From Betaproteobacteria bacterium (lineage in GTDB: Bacteria; Pseudomonadota; Gammaproteobacteria; Burkholderiales; Rhodocyclaceae): a stretch of 64,000 bases of DNA. The stretch covers positions 248,001 to 312,000 of the forward strand of contig JADJLT010000006.1 in NCBI GenBank assembly GCA_016709965.1, read 5' to 3'. Positions 25,955 through 34,475 of the stretch are shown in pieces; position 1 is the first letter of the stretch; each line of letters opens with the position of its first letter. The notes under the pieces were generated by a model. That model saw only the letters and a list, made by a program, of their open reading frames with translations. It was not told the origin of the DNA and did not search any database. Both the position numbers and the translations under genes were made by a program.

Positions 25955-27256
25955 ATGGTCGCCATTAAACGTCTTGCTACGGTCGACGCCAATTTCAAGG
26001 CAAAAATGGATGCCTTGCTAGCCTTCGAGGCGGCGGCTGATGAAGGTATCGAACGCACCGTCGCCGGTATCCTGGCTGACGTCAAGACGCGCGGCGACGC
26101 CGCCGTGATCGAATACAGCAACAAATTTGATCGAATGACTGCCCTCACTATGGCCGACCTTGAGTTGTCCAAAGTCGAAATGCAGCAGGCTTTGGATAGC
26201 CTGCCGGCTGACCGGCGTACCGCACTGGAGGCTGCTGCCGGGCGCGTGTGGGCCTATCACGAGCGTCAGCGGCTCGAAGGCTGGTCATACACCGAGGCCG
26301 ATGGCACCATGCTTGGCCAGATGATCACGCCGCTTGATCGCGTTGGTCTCTACGTACCAGGTGGCAAGGCCGCCTATCCGTCGTCCGTGCTAATGAACGC
26401 GATTCCGGCCAAGGTGGCTGGCGTCAAGGAACTGATCATGGTGGTGCCGACCCCGGATGGTGAAAAGAATCAGCTGGTATTGGCAGCCGCCTGTCTGGCG
26501 GGCGTTGACCGCGTTTTCACTATCGGTGGAGCCCAAGCAGTGGGTGCCTTGGCTTATGGTACTGAAAGCGTGCCGCAGGTGGACAAGATCGTGGGCCCCG
26601 GCAACGCTTACGTGGCTACCGCCAAGCGCCGGGTATTCGGCATTGTCGGTATCGACATGGTGGCTGGCCCTTCGGAAATTCTCGTCGTCTCGGATGGCTC
26701 CGGTAATCCGGACTGGGTGGCGATGGATCTCTTTTCGCAGGCGGAGCACGACGAACTCGCGCAGTCGATTCTGATCTGCACCGATGCCGGGTTTATCGAT
26801 CAGGTGCAGGCCAGTATCGAAAAGCTGTTGCCTACCATGCCGCGCGCCGAAACCATTCGTACCTCGCTGACCAATCGCGGCGCCTTCATTCTGGTGCGTG
26901 ACATGGACGAGGCGGTCGCCATCGCCAACCGCGTCGCGCCGGAGCATCTTGAGTTGTCGCTGGCCGACCCCGATCCGTGGGTCGCCAAGATCCACCATGC
27001 GGGTGCCATTTTCATCGGTCACTACACCTCTGAGGCGCTTGGTGATTACTGCGCTGGCCCGAACCATGTCTTGCCGACTTCCGGCAGTGCACGTTTCTCG
27101 TCGCCGCTGGGTGTCTATGATTTCCAGAAGCGTACCAGTCTGATCAAGGTGTCCAAAGCAGGCGCCCAGACGCTGGGTCGGATTGCTTCGACGCTGGCGC
27201 ATGGCGAAGGTCTGCCGGCTCACGCCAAGTCGGCTGAGTTCCGACTCGAAAATTGA
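25955..27256 (+). CDS. hisD: Histidinol dehydrogenase HisD
   Basis: HisD oxidises histidinol to histidine in two NAD-dependent steps. The 433-residue protein shows the family pattern GLYVPGGKAAYPSSVLM, then GPGNAYVATAKR, the zinc-ligand region FSQAEHDE and DYCAGPNHVLPT near the C-terminus. It begins on the base after the hisG stop codon. A strong terminator follows its stop and lies inside the next reading frame. Confidence 0.98.
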   Translation: MVAIKRLATVDANFKAKMDALLAFEAAADEGIERTVAGILADVKTRGDAAVIEYSNKFDRMTALTMADLELSKVEMQQALDSLPADRRTALEAAAGRVWAYHERQRLEGWSYTEADGTMLGQMITPLDRVGLYVPGGKAAYPSSVLMNAIPAKVAGVKELIMVVPTPDGEKNQLVLAAACLAGVDRVFTIGGAQAVGALAYGTESVPQVDKIVGPGNAYVATAKRRVFGIVGIDMVAGPSEILVVSDGSGNPDWVAMDLFSQAEHDELAQSILICTDAGFIDQVQASIEKLLPTMPRAETIRTSLTNRGAFILVRDMDEAVAIANRVAPEHLELSLADPDPWVAKIHHAGAIFIGHYTSEALGDYCAGPNHVLPTSGSARFSSPLGVYDFQKRTSLIKVSKAGAQTLGRIASTLAHGEGLPAHAKSAEFRLEN

Positions 27257-27261
27257 GCGAA

Positions 27262-27279
27262 TTTTCCGGTTGACCGTGG
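27262..27279 (+). repeat. Recurrent motif, copy 1 (hisD-chrA junction)
   Basis: TTTTCCGGTTGACCGTGG is one of at least five near-identical copies in the window. This copy contains the GTG proposed as the start of the chromate transporter gene. Confidence 0.75.
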
Positions 27280-27833
27280 AAGAGCCCAATCTTCAGCAGC
27301 GCCCGAATCTCCGGGCGCTTTTTTTGGGCTTTTCATCGGTCGGACTTTCCGGCTTCGGTGGTGTCCTGCCTTTCGCCCGGCGCATGCTGGTCGAAGAGCG
27401 GCAATGGATGAGCGCGGAGGAATTCAATGCCCAACTCGGTCTTTGTCAATTTTTGCCGGGACCCAACGTTGTCAATCTGGCTGTGGTTGTTGGCAAGCGT
27501 TATCGCGGCTTGCCTGGCGCGCTCGTTTCGGCGTTTGGCCTTCTCGCTGGGCCGTTCGTCATCGTTCTGTTGCTGGCCCTGCTTTACGACCACTACGGCA
27601 GTTTGCCGCAAGTTCAGGCCATGTTGCGCGGCATTGCGGCAGTAGGCTGCGGGCTGCTCTTCAGCATGGCTTGGAGAATGGGCTCGGCGCTCAAGGACAA
27701 GCGGTTTTTTCTGCCATTTACCGGGTTGACCGTGGTGGCCATTGCCGGTTTGCGCTGGCCGATGCCGAGCGTCATGGTCGTCGGCTTGCTGCTTTCCGGT
27801 GGTGTGGCGTATTGGGCGCTGGGCCGGAAATGA
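27276..27833 (+). CDS. Chromate transporter, N-terminal half-size subunit (ChrA family)
   Basis: The product has 185 residues from the GTG at 27276 (an ORF extension upstream overlaps hisD and is rejected). It carries the CHR-domain start FSSVGLSGFGGVLPFARRMLVEERQWMSAEEF and the conserved FLPGPNVVNLAVVVG. Short CHR proteins work as pairs, and the second half is the next gene. They export chromate or a related oxyanion, but many have no tested substrate. An intrinsic terminator lies within codons 8-17 of this reading frame, and no Shine-Dalgarno precedes the GTG, so the true start is uncertain. Confidence 0.82.
   Translation: MEEPNLQQRPNLRALFLGFSSVGLSGFGGVLPFARRMLVEERQWMSAEEFNAQLGLCQFLPGPNVVNLAVVVGKRYRGLPGALVSAFGLLAGPFVIVLLLALLYDHYGSLPQVQAMLRGIAAVGCGLLFSMAWRMGSALKDKRFFLPFTGLTVVAIAGLRWPMPSVMVVGLLLSGGVAYWALGRK
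27298..27325 (+). terminator. Rho-independent terminator of hisGD, inside the chrA-like frame
   Basis: AGCGCCCG (27298-27305), a 6-base loop, and CGGGCGCT (27312-27319) are followed by a run of seven Ts. It is 41 bases after the hisD stop. It lies inside the start of the chromate transporter reading frame, where it could also act as an attenuator. Confidence 0.8.
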
Positions 27834-28348
27834 TTGTCGTCGAACTATTCCTCGAGTTTGCGCTACTTTCCGCGGTAGCCTTTGGCGGGGCGACAGCCTT
27901 GTTGCCGGAAATGCACCGCGTCGTTGTAGAAAATCATCACTGGCTTGACGATGCGACCTTTACCCATCTCTACGCGATTGCCCAGGCAGCGCCAGGGCCG
28001 AATGTGCTGGTGGTCACTTTGATCGGCTGGGAAATCGGCGGGCTGTCGGGTGCGCTGGCCTCGACGCTGGCCATGTGCTTGCCCATGAGTATCCTGATCT
28101 ACTTGCTGATCGACCGCTGGGAGAGTTTTTCCGGCAAGCGCTGGCAAAGAGCGGTGAGTCTTGGGGTTGCGCCGCTGGCCGTGGGTCTGATTTTTTCCGG
28201 AGCGACCCTGATTGCCCAGGCTGCTGCCTTCGGCTGGGCCGCCTGGTTAGTGGTGGGTGCCACCATGGCGGCTAATCTGCGGACGAAATTTCACCCGCTA
28301 TGGTTTATCGCGGTCGGCGCTGCGCTGGGGTTTTTGGGAGTGATCTGA
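27830..28348 (+). CDS. Chromate transporter, C-terminal half-size subunit (ChrA family)
   Basis: The start ATG 27830 overlaps the stop of the first subunit (ATGA), giving 172 residues. It repeats the CHR-domain motifs in modified form: FALLSAVAFGGATALLPEMHRVVVE and AQAAPGPNVLVVTLIGW. Several hydrophobic segments follow. With the preceding gene it forms a two-protein short-chain CHR transporter of opposed topology. Confidence 0.88.
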   Translation: MIVVELFLEFALLSAVAFGGATALLPEMHRVVVENHHWLDDATFTHLYAIAQAAPGPNVLVVTLIGWEIGGLSGALASTLAMCLPMSILIYLLIDRWESFSGKRWQRAVSLGVAPLAVGLIFSGATLIAQAAAFGWAAWLVVGATMAANLRTKFHPLWFIAVGAALGFLGVI

Positions 28349-28350
28349 GG

Positions 28351-29202
28351 ATGGCCGTTACCCCATTTCGGTCGTTGGCATGCCCGTTGGATGGCGCGCC
28401 ATTGCAGTGCCAGGGCTCGGCATGGTGCTGTCCGGCCGGCCATAGTTTCGATATTGCCAGTCAGGGCTACGCAAACCTGCTTCCCGTGCACAAAAAGCGC
28501 TCGCTTGACCCGGGTGACAGCAAGGAAATGGTTGCGGCTCGGCGGCGCTTCCTCAATGCCGGGTTCTATCAGCCGATCGCCGCGGCAGTCAGTCGGCTTG
28601 TGTTGGCTGATTTGCCGGAGAATGCGACGTTCAGTTGTCTCGATGCCGGTTGCGGTGAAGGCTATTACGTTCGCCAGTTGATGTCAGCGCTTGGCGTTGG
28701 GCAAAGCGTTGCCCTGCTCGGGCTGGATATTTCCAAATGGGCGGTACTGTCGGCCGCCAAGCAGGATAAGCGGCCAAACTGGGTGGTCGGCAGCAATGCC
28801 AACCTGCCCGTGCTGTCGGGGACGATCGACCGGGTGTTATGTATGTTCGGCTTTCCTGTTTATCCCGAGTTTGCCCGTATCCTCAAGTCGGGCGGCTTGC
28901 TGCTGCAGGTTGATACCGGACCGGATCATTTACGGGAACTGCGGGAAATTATTTACCCGACGCTGAAGCCGGAGCGGACGACTGTCATGCCGGTGCCGGA
29001 TGGGTTTGCCGAAGGTCTTTTCGATACGCTCCGCTATACCTTGACTATTTCAGGTGCCGAACAAATTGCCGATTTGCTGGCCATGACGCCGCATCTCTAT
29101 CGGGCAACCGCGGAGGGCAGGGCGCGAGCAGCGGCGCTGACGGAGATTGCGCTGACCGTAGACGTGCGCCTGACCTGTTTTGTTCGGACTGCTGTTGACT
29201 AA
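28351..29202 (+). CDS. rlmA: Putative 23S rRNA (guanine-N1)-methyltransferase, RlmA-like
   Basis: The protein has 283 residues from ATG 28351 (GAGG just upstream). An N-terminal zinc-binding region has Cys and His ligands in LACPLDGAPL and CCPAGHSFD, as in RlmA(I). A class I SAM-dependent methyltransferase domain follows, with motif I CLDAGCGEGYYV near residue 96. RlmA modifies G745 (or G748) of 23S rRNA. The gene follows the transporter gene by 2 bases, so it may be co-transcribed. Confidence 0.85.
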   Translation: MAVTPFRSLACPLDGAPLQCQGSAWCCPAGHSFDIASQGYANLLPVHKKRSLDPGDSKEMVAARRRFLNAGFYQPIAAAVSRLVLADLPENATFSCLDAGCGEGYYVRQLMSALGVGQSVALLGLDISKWAVLSAAKQDKRPNWVVGSNANLPVLSGTIDRVLCMFGFPVYPEFARILKSGGLLLQVDTGPDHLRELREIIYPTLKPERTTVMPVPDGFAEGLFDTLRYTLTISGAEQIADLLAMTPHLYRATAEGRARAAALTEIALTVDVRLTCFVRTAVD

Positions 29203-29220
29203 CGAGATGTCGGTCTGGTG

Positions 29221-29251
29221 CAAGCGGCTAATTTGCGGTTAGTCCCGCTTG
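29221..29251. terminator. Possible bidirectional hairpin between rlmA and a small gene
   Basis: CAAGCGGCTAA and TTAGTCCCGCTTG form an imperfect stem with a 2-base bulge. It lies between convergent genes and overlaps the last codons of the minus-strand gene. No long T-tract is present. Confidence 0.35.
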
Positions 29252-29445
29252 TAGGGATTGTCCAGCCCCGCGATGACGTCCTGAAACACCGCCCGGATCT
29301 GGCCTTCCTCGCACTCCATCAACAGTGCGTCCTCGAAGGCATCCTGCGCCATCTGGCGAAGTTCTTCGAGGTTCTCGCGCAGTACCTTGATCTTCTCGGT
29401 GCAGGCTACGATGCTGCCGTCGGGGCGTTTCCAGATTGGTTCCAT
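29239..29445 (-). CDS. Conserved small protein downstream of hisC
   Basis: A 68-residue acidic, mostly helical protein starts at ATG 29443-29445, 5 bases after the hisC stop. The pattern EELRQMAQDAFEDALLMECEEGQIR and a C-terminal NPYKRD look conserved in betaproteobacterial hypothetical proteins. I do not recognise a function. Its codon use and tight spacing to hisC suggest a real gene in a hisC operon. Confidence 0.7.
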   Translation of the reverse strand: MEPIWKRPDGSIVACTEKIKVLRENLEELRQMAQDAFEDALLMECEEGQIRAVFQDVIAGLDNPYKRD

Positions 29446-29450
29446 GGTGG

Positions 29451-30542
29451 TTAGTCAATGATCTGGCGCAGCGCATCGGTCAATGCCTTGCATTCGCCAT
29501 CGGTGCCGACGGTGATGCGCAGGAACTGGTCGATACGAGGAAGTTTGAAATGGCGGACGATGATATTTCGATCACGTAGTGACTTGGCCAGTTCCCCTGC
29601 ATCGCGTTGCCGATGACGCGCAAAGATGAAATTGGCAGCGGAGGGCAGGACCTCGAAGCCAATATTGGTCAATTCGGCGGACAAGGTATCGCGGGTAGCG
29701 ATTACCGCACGGCGGCATTGTTCGAAATATGCTTCGTCCTCCATCGCAGCCACTGCGCCGACAATGGCCAGGCGATCCAGCGGGTAGGAGTTGAAGCTGT
29801 TCTTGACCCGCTCCAGCGCTTCGATCAGCGCCGGATGGCCAACCGCGAAGCCGACGCGCATGCCGGCCAGCGAGCGTGATTTGGACAGCGTGTGGACGAC
29901 GAGCAGGTTGTCGTAACGTTCGATCAGCGGAATGGCAGTTTCTCCGCCGAAATCGACATAAGCCTCATCGACGACCACTACGGTATCCGGATTGGTTTTG
30001 AGAATCTGCTCAATGGCCTCAAGCGCCAGCAGGCGACCGGTTGGGGCGTTCGGGTTAGGGAAGATGATGCCGCGGATTTTGTTTTTGCCCGTTTTTTCCG
30101 GTTGACCGTAGAAGTCGGCCGGGTTGATCGAAAAATCGTCGGCGAGCGGCACGGTGCGGTATTCAACGCCAAATAAGCCGCAATACACCGGGTAGAAGCT
30201 GTAAGTGATGTCTGGAAACAGAATTGGCGCGTCGTGCTTGAGTAGCGCCATGAAGACATGGGCCAATACCTCGTCTGAACCGTTGCCGACGAAGATTTGC
30301 TGCGCATTTAGCCCATGGCATTTGGCGATAGCACCTTTGAGCAAATCAGCGTTCGGGTCCGGGTAAAGACGCAGGCGCGCCGCATCATCACCGAGTTCCG
30401 CCTGGATCGCCGCCAGCACCTTGGGGGAGGGTGGGAAGGGGTTCTCGTTGGTGTTCAGCTTGATCAGATTGGTGATCTTGGGCTGCTCGCCCGGTACGTA
30501 GGGGGTGAGGTCACGGACGACCTGGCTCCAGAAGCGACTCAT
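29451..30542 (-). CDS. hisC: Histidinol-phosphate aminotransferase HisC
   Basis: HisC is a PLP-dependent aminotransferase making histidinol phosphate from imidazole acetol phosphate. The 363-residue protein starts at ATG 30540-30542 (MSRFWSQVVRDLTPYVPG); a longer in-frame extension reaches into non-coding DNA. The N-terminal LNTNENPFPPSP, the FPNPNAPTG loop, VVDEAYVDF and the PLP lysine in LSKSRSLAGMRVG are all visible. A copy of the recurrent CCGGTTGACCG motif encodes a linker (YGQPEKTGK) just before the FPNPNAPTG loop. The gene is inverted relative to the rest of the his cluster. Confidence 0.97.
   Translation of the reverse strand: MSRFWSQVVRDLTPYVPGEQPKITNLIKLNTNENPFPPSPKVLAAIQAELGDDAARLRLYPDPNADLLKGAIAKCHGLNAQQIFVGNGSDEVLAHVFMALLKHDAPILFPDITYSFYPVYCGLFGVEYRTVPLADDFSINPADFYGQPEKTGKNKIRGIIFPNPNAPTGRLLALEAIEQILKTNPDTVVVVDEAYVDFGGETAIPLIERYDNLLVVHTLSKSRSLAGMRVGFAVGHPALIEALERVKNSFNSYPLDRLAIVGAVAAMEDEAYFEQCRRAVIATRDTLSAELTNIGFEVLPSAANFIFARHRQRDAGELAKSLRDRNIIVRHFKLPRIDQFLRITVGTDGECKALTDALRQIID
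30092..30111 (+). repeat. Recurrent motif, copy 2 (inside hisC)
   Basis: TTTTTTCCGGTTGACCGTAG matches the consensus at all but one position. It lies within hisC and on the complementary strand encodes part of a variable linker. Confidence 0.75.
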
Positions 30543-30621
30543 GGGGTTTTTACGAAAGGCGTAATGGTGGGCTGAAATGGTATCATGGCCCCCCGTTAAA
30601 AGCCTTTTGCAGCCTTCAACC

Positions 30622-31209
30622 ATGCGGCAAGCCGAAATCACACGCAACACGCTGGAGACGCAGATTACTGTGCGTCTCAATCTCGATGGCACCGGTCAGG
30701 GCAAGTTCGCCACCGGCGTGCCCTTTCTCGACCACATGCTCGACCAGATTGCCCGCCACGGGTTGATTGACCTCGATGTTGACGCGAAAGGTGATCTCCA
30801 CATCGATGCACACCACACCGTCGAAGATATCGGCATCACCTTCGGCCAGGCGCTGGCCAAGGCTTGGGGCGACAAGAAGGGCCTGACCCGTTATGGCCAC
30901 AGCTATGTGCCGCTGGATGAAGCACTCTCGCGCGTCGTCATTGATCTTTCCGGTCGTCCGGGCCTGGAACTGAATGTCGAGTTCACGCGGGCTGTGATCG
31001 GCCAGTTCGACGTTGACCTGATCAGCGAATTCTTTCATGGCCTGGTCAATCACGCCGGAATGACGCTGCACATCGATAATCTACGCGGCAAAAACGCCCA
31101 CCATCAAGCCGAGACTATTTTCAAGGCCTTCGGCCGCGCCCTGCGCATGGCGGTGACGCCTGATCCGCGCATGGCTGGCACCGTGCCCTCGACGAAAGGC
31201 TCGCTGTGA
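30622..31209 (+). CDS. hisB: Imidazoleglycerol-phosphate dehydratase HisB
   Basis: The 195-residue monofunctional HisB dehydrates imidazole glycerol phosphate. The metal-binding repeats are present: FLDHMLDQIARHG, DAHHTVEDIG, FFHGLVNHAGMTLH and KNAHHQAETIFKAFG. I use ATG 30622 (MRQAEITRNT) and reject the longer in-frame start at 30577. It is divergent from hisC with a 79-base gap that should hold both promoters, and it overlaps hisH by 4 bases. Confidence 0.97.
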   Translation: MRQAEITRNTLETQITVRLNLDGTGQGKFATGVPFLDHMLDQIARHGLIDLDVDAKGDLHIDAHHTVEDIGITFGQALAKAWGDKKGLTRYGHSYVPLDEALSRVVIDLSGRPGLELNVEFTRAVIGQFDVDLISEFFHGLVNHAGMTLHIDNLRGKNAHHQAETIFKAFGRALRMAVTPDPRMAGTVPSTKGSL

Positions 31210-31850
31210 GTGCAGGCAAAACCATCGCTGTCATCGATTACGGCATGGGCAACCTGCGCTCCGTATCGAAGGCGCTGGAGCACGTAGCCGGTGGCTGCCC
31301 AGTTGTTGTGACTGCCGACCCGGCCATGGTTGCGGCGGCAGAGCGAGTGGTCTTTCCCGGTCAGGGCGCGATGCCGGACTGCATGGGGGAGCTTGATGCA
31401 CGCGGTCTGCGTGGCGCAGTATTGGCTGCTGCCAAGAACAAGCCGTTTCTCGGCATCTGCGTCGGCGAGCAGATGCTGTTCGAGCACAGTGATGAAGGTA
31501 ACGTCTCGGCTCTTGGTGTCTTTGCCGGTAACGTCAAACGTTTCCCCGATGACAAAATGCTGCAGCCCACCGGCGAGCGCCTGAAGGTGCCGCACATGGG
31601 CTGGAACGAAGTGGCCCAGAAGCCGCATTTGCTATGGCAGGGCATCGCCGACCGCTCGCGCTTTTACTTTGTGCACAGCTACTTTGTCGTACCTGCCGAT
31701 CCGGCGCTGGTCACGGGCTCCTGCGAGTACGGCATACCCTTTACCTGCGCTGTCGGGAGGGATAATATCTTCGCGGTTCAGTTCCATCCTGAGAAAAGCG
31801 CTCGTGACGGCCTGCAACTACTGAAAAACTTCGTTGAGTGGCACCCTTGA
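31206..31850 (+). CDS. hisH: Imidazole glycerol phosphate synthase glutaminase subunit HisH
   Basis: HisH is the class I glutamine amidotransferase that feeds ammonia to HisF. The 214-residue protein has the nucleophile Cys in FLGICVGEQMLFE, the oxyanion region and the His-Glu pair in AVQFHPEKS near the C-terminus. It starts with GTG at 31206, overlapping hisB. Confidence 0.97.
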   Translation: MSAGKTIAVIDYGMGNLRSVSKALEHVAGGCPVVVTADPAMVAAAERVVFPGQGAMPDCMGELDARGLRGAVLAAAKNKPFLGICVGEQMLFEHSDEGNVSALGVFAGNVKRFPDDKMLQPTGERLKVPHMGWNEVAQKPHLLWQGIADRSRFYFVHSYFVVPADPALVTGSCEYGIPFTCAVGRDNIFAVQFHPEKSARDGLQLLKNFVEWHP

Positions 31851-31884
31851 TTCGCTTTTGTCGAACACATTTTCCTAGACTCCC

Positions 31885-32625
31885 ATGCTGATTATTCCCG
31901 CGATTGATCTCAAGGACGGCCAATGCGTCCGTCTGAAGCAGGGCCTGATGGAACAGGCTACTGTTTTTTCCGATAGCCCGGCCGAGCAGGCTCGTCATTG
32001 GCTGAACCAGGGCGCCCGTCGTCTCCACCTGGTCGACCTGAATGGTGCCTTTGCCGGCAAGCCAAAGAACGCAGCCGCCATCAAGGCCATCCTGGCTGAA
32101 GTGGGTGATGAGATTCCCGTGCAGTTGGGCGGCGGCATTCGCGACCTCGATACCATTGAAGCCTGTATCGATGGCGGTCTTTCCTACGTCATCATCGGTA
32201 CCGCCGCAGTCAAGAATCCCGGCTTCCTGCGTGATGCCTGTGTGGCCTTCCCCGGTCACATCATCGTTGGCCTTGATGCCAAGGACGGCAAGGTGGCGAC
32301 CGACGGCTGGTCCAAGCTGACCGGCCACGAGGTCGTCGATCTGGCCAAGAAATATGAAGATTACGGCGTCGAGTCGATCATTTACACCGATATTGGCCGC
32401 GACGGCATGCTTTCTGGCCTGAATATCGAAGCCACTGTGCGTCTCGCCCAGGCGCTGACTATTCCGGTCATTGCGTCCGGCGGCCTGACTGGTTTTGACG
32501 ATATCCGTGCGCTGTGTGCCGTTGAAGCTGAAGGCATCGTTGGCACCATCGCCGGCCGTGCGGTTTACGATGGCTCTCTCGACTTCAAGGCAGCTCAGGA
32601 AATGGCTGACGAGTTGGGCGCCTGA
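31885..32625 (+). CDS. hisA: ProFAR isomerase HisA
   Basis: HisA is a beta/alpha-barrel isomerase converting ProFAR to PRFAR. The 246-residue protein carries the general base in PAIDLKDGQCVRL and the general acid in VGLDAKDGKVATDGW, plus the phosphate-binding QLGGGIRDL. It starts 34 bases after hisH and its stop overlaps the hisF start (TGATG). Confidence 0.97.
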   Translation: MLIIPAIDLKDGQCVRLKQGLMEQATVFSDSPAEQARHWLNQGARRLHLVDLNGAFAGKPKNAAAIKAILAEVGDEIPVQLGGGIRDLDTIEACIDGGLSYVIIGTAAVKNPGFLRDACVAFPGHIIVGLDAKDGKVATDGWSKLTGHEVVDLAKKYEDYGVESIIYTDIGRDGMLSGLNIEATVRLAQALTIPVIASGGLTGFDDIRALCAVEAEGIVGTIAGRAVYDGSLDFKAAQEMADELGA

Positions 32626-33383
32626 TGCTCGCCAAGCGCATCATCCCGTGCCTTGATGTCACGGCTGGCCGTGTCGTCAAGGGGACGAATTTTGTCGGCC
32701 TGCGCGATGCCGGCGATCCCATCGAAATCGCCCGCCGTTATAACGAGCAGGGCGCCGATGAGGTGACTTTTCTCGATATCACTGCGTCCAGCGATCAGCG
32801 CGACATCATCCTGCACATCATTGAAGCCTGCGCCGAGCAGGTTTTCATTCCGCTGACGGTAGGTGGTGGCGTGCGCAAGGTGGAAGACGTCCGTCGTCTG
32901 CTTAATGCAGGCGCCGACAAGGTGTCGATGAACACGGCGGCCGTGCAGAATCCGGATCTCGTTTTCGATGCGTCGAGCAAGGTTGGTTCGCAGTGTATTG
33001 TCGTCGCCATCGATGCCAAGCAGGTTGCGCCTGGCCAATGGCATGTCTTTACCCATGGCGGTCGCAACGATACCGGTATGGATGCGATCGAGTGGGCGAA
33101 AAAGGTTGATGCTTTGGGCGCCGGCGAAATTCTGCTGACCAGCATGGATCGTGACGGTACCAAGAATGGCTTCGATCTGGCGCTGACCCGCGCCGTGTCC
33201 GATGCGGTGAAGATTCCGGTCATTGCCTCCGGTGGTGTGGGTAACTTGCAGCATCTGGCCGATGGTGTCAGCGAAGGCCGGGCCGATGCAGTGCTGGCTG
33301 CATCCATTTTTCATTTTGGCGAGTATACGGTTCGCCAGGCCAAGGAATACATGGCGGCCCGCGGCATTGAAGTGCGGCTTTAA
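32625..33383 (+). CDS. hisF: Imidazole glycerol phosphate synthase cyclase subunit HisF
   Basis: HisF is the barrel subunit that uses ammonia from HisH to make imidazole glycerol phosphate and AICAR. The 252 residues include the catalytic Asp in IPCLDVTAGRVVKG, the second catalytic Asp in LLTSMDRDGTKNGFD, and phosphate-binding glycines in TVGGGVR and IASGGVGN. It is homologous to HisA next door. Confidence 0.98.
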   Translation: MLAKRIIPCLDVTAGRVVKGTNFVGLRDAGDPIEIARRYNEQGADEVTFLDITASSDQRDIILHIIEACAEQVFIPLTVGGGVRKVEDVRRLLNAGADKVSMNTAAVQNPDLVFDASSKVGSQCIVVAIDAKQVAPGQWHVFTHGGRNDTGMDAIEWAKKVDALGAGEILLTSMDRDGTKNGFDLALTRAVSDAVKIPVIASGGVGNLQHLADGVSEGRADAVLAASIFHFGEYTVRQAKEYMAARGIEVRL

Positions 33384-33396
33384 GGCTAAGTAGCTA

Positions 33397-33795
33397 ATGT
33401 CTGATCTGGATCATACGCAAGACTGGTTGCAGGCGTTGAAATGGGACGCTGACGGGATGATCCCGGCCATTGCGCAGGACGAAAAAGGACGCGTCGTGAT
33501 GTTCGCCTACATGAACCGCGACTCGCTTCAGGAAACGCTTCGCTCCGGCAACGCGGTATACTGGTCGCGTTCGAGGAAGCGTCTTTGGCGCAAGGGTGAA
33601 GAGTCAGGCCATTTTCAGAAGATCAAGGCTATTCGCACCGATTGCGATGGCGATGTGTTGCTGTTGAGCATTGAACAAGTAGGCGGGATTGCCTGTCATA
33701 CCGGCCGAGAGAGTTGTTTCTTCAATGAGTTGAATGGGGATCGCTGGATTCCCGTAGATCAGGTTTTGAAAGACCCGAAGGATATTTACAAATGA
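33397..33795 (+). CDS. hisI: Phosphoribosyl-AMP cyclohydrolase HisI
   Basis: The 132-residue protein opens the adenine ring of PR-AMP. Typical segments are MFAYMNRDSLQETL, YWSRSRKRLWRKGEESGH and zinc ligands in DCDGD and CHTGRESCFF. It is a separate gene from hisE, with a 4-base overlap between them. Confidence 0.97.
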   Translation: MSDLDHTQDWLQALKWDADGMIPAIAQDEKGRVVMFAYMNRDSLQETLRSGNAVYWSRSRKRLWRKGEESGHFQKIKAIRTDCDGDVLLLSIEQVGGIACHTGRESCFFNELNGDRWIPVDQVLKDPKDIYK

Positions 33796-34118
33796 GCACC
33801 CATGACATCCTGCACCGTCTCTCCGAGACACTGGCTTCCCGTCGTCACGCTGACCCGGAGAAGTCTTACACCGCCAAGCTGTTTTCAGAGGGACCCGATT
33901 CGATTCTGAAGAAAATCGGCGAGGAATGCGCCGAACTGATTATGGCGGGGAAGGAAGGCAAGCGCCTTAAAGTGGTCTGGGAATCAACGGATGTGATTTA
34001 TCACGTGCTGGTATTGCTAGCCTTCTATGGATTGAGCATCGAGGATGTTTCCCAGGAGATGCGTCGTCGCGAAGGCATTTCCGGTATCGACGAAAAGGCG
34101 GCACGAGGCGCCAAGTGA
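33792..34118 (+). CDS. hisE: Phosphoribosyl-ATP pyrophosphatase HisE
   Basis: The 108-residue all-helical MazG-like protein removes pyrophosphate from PR-ATP. The metal-binding pattern KKIGEECAELIMAGK and ESTDVIYHVLVLLA is visible. It overlaps hisI and the following HIT gene by 4 bases each. Confidence 0.96.
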   Translation: MSTHDILHRLSETLASRRHADPEKSYTAKLFSEGPDSILKKIGEECAELIMAGKEGKRLKVVWESTDVIYHVLVLLAFYGLSIEDVSQEMRRREGISGIDEKAARGAK

Positions 34119-34465
34119 GCGATTGCATTTTTTGCAAGATAGTCGATGGAAAGATCCCCGCGAAGAAGGTCTATGAAGACGACGAGATAATTGCCTTCAA
34201 CGATATCAACCCGGCTCGGCCTGTCCATGTTCTGGTAATTCCCAAGAAGCACATCACATCGCTGGCAACGGCAACGGCAGACGATACGCAGGTGCTCGGC
34301 AGGATTCTGGCCAAGGCTAACGAAATTGCGGTAGCTCAAGGCAGTCCGGACGGCTTTCGTATGATTATCAATACAGGACGTGTGGGGCAGCAGGAAGTGC
34401 CGCACTTGCACGCGCATATCGTGGGAGGCCCGGAACCGGTCGGCCCCATGCTGAAACGTATCTAG
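34115..34465 (+). CDS. hinT: HIT-family nucleotide phosphoramidase (HinT-like)
   Basis: The 116-residue protein has the HIT triad HLHAHIVGG and an N-terminal CIFCKIVDG with two Cys. HinT hydrolyses nucleoside phosphoramidates. It starts with GTG at 34115, overlapping hisE; hisE-hinT-tat order is common in betaproteobacteria. Confidence 0.95.
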   Translation: MSDCIFCKIVDGKIPAKKVYEDDEIIAFNDINPARPVHVLVIPKKHITSLATATADDTQVLGRILAKANEIAVAQGSPDGFRMIINTGRVGQQEVPHLHAHIVGGPEPVGPMLKRI

Positions 34466-34475
34466 GAGACACATT

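Noticed and set aside
28191..28207. TTTTTTCCGG stretch in the second chromate transporter gene resembling the recurrent motif
   Set aside because: It lacks the TTGACCG half, so it is not counted as a copy.
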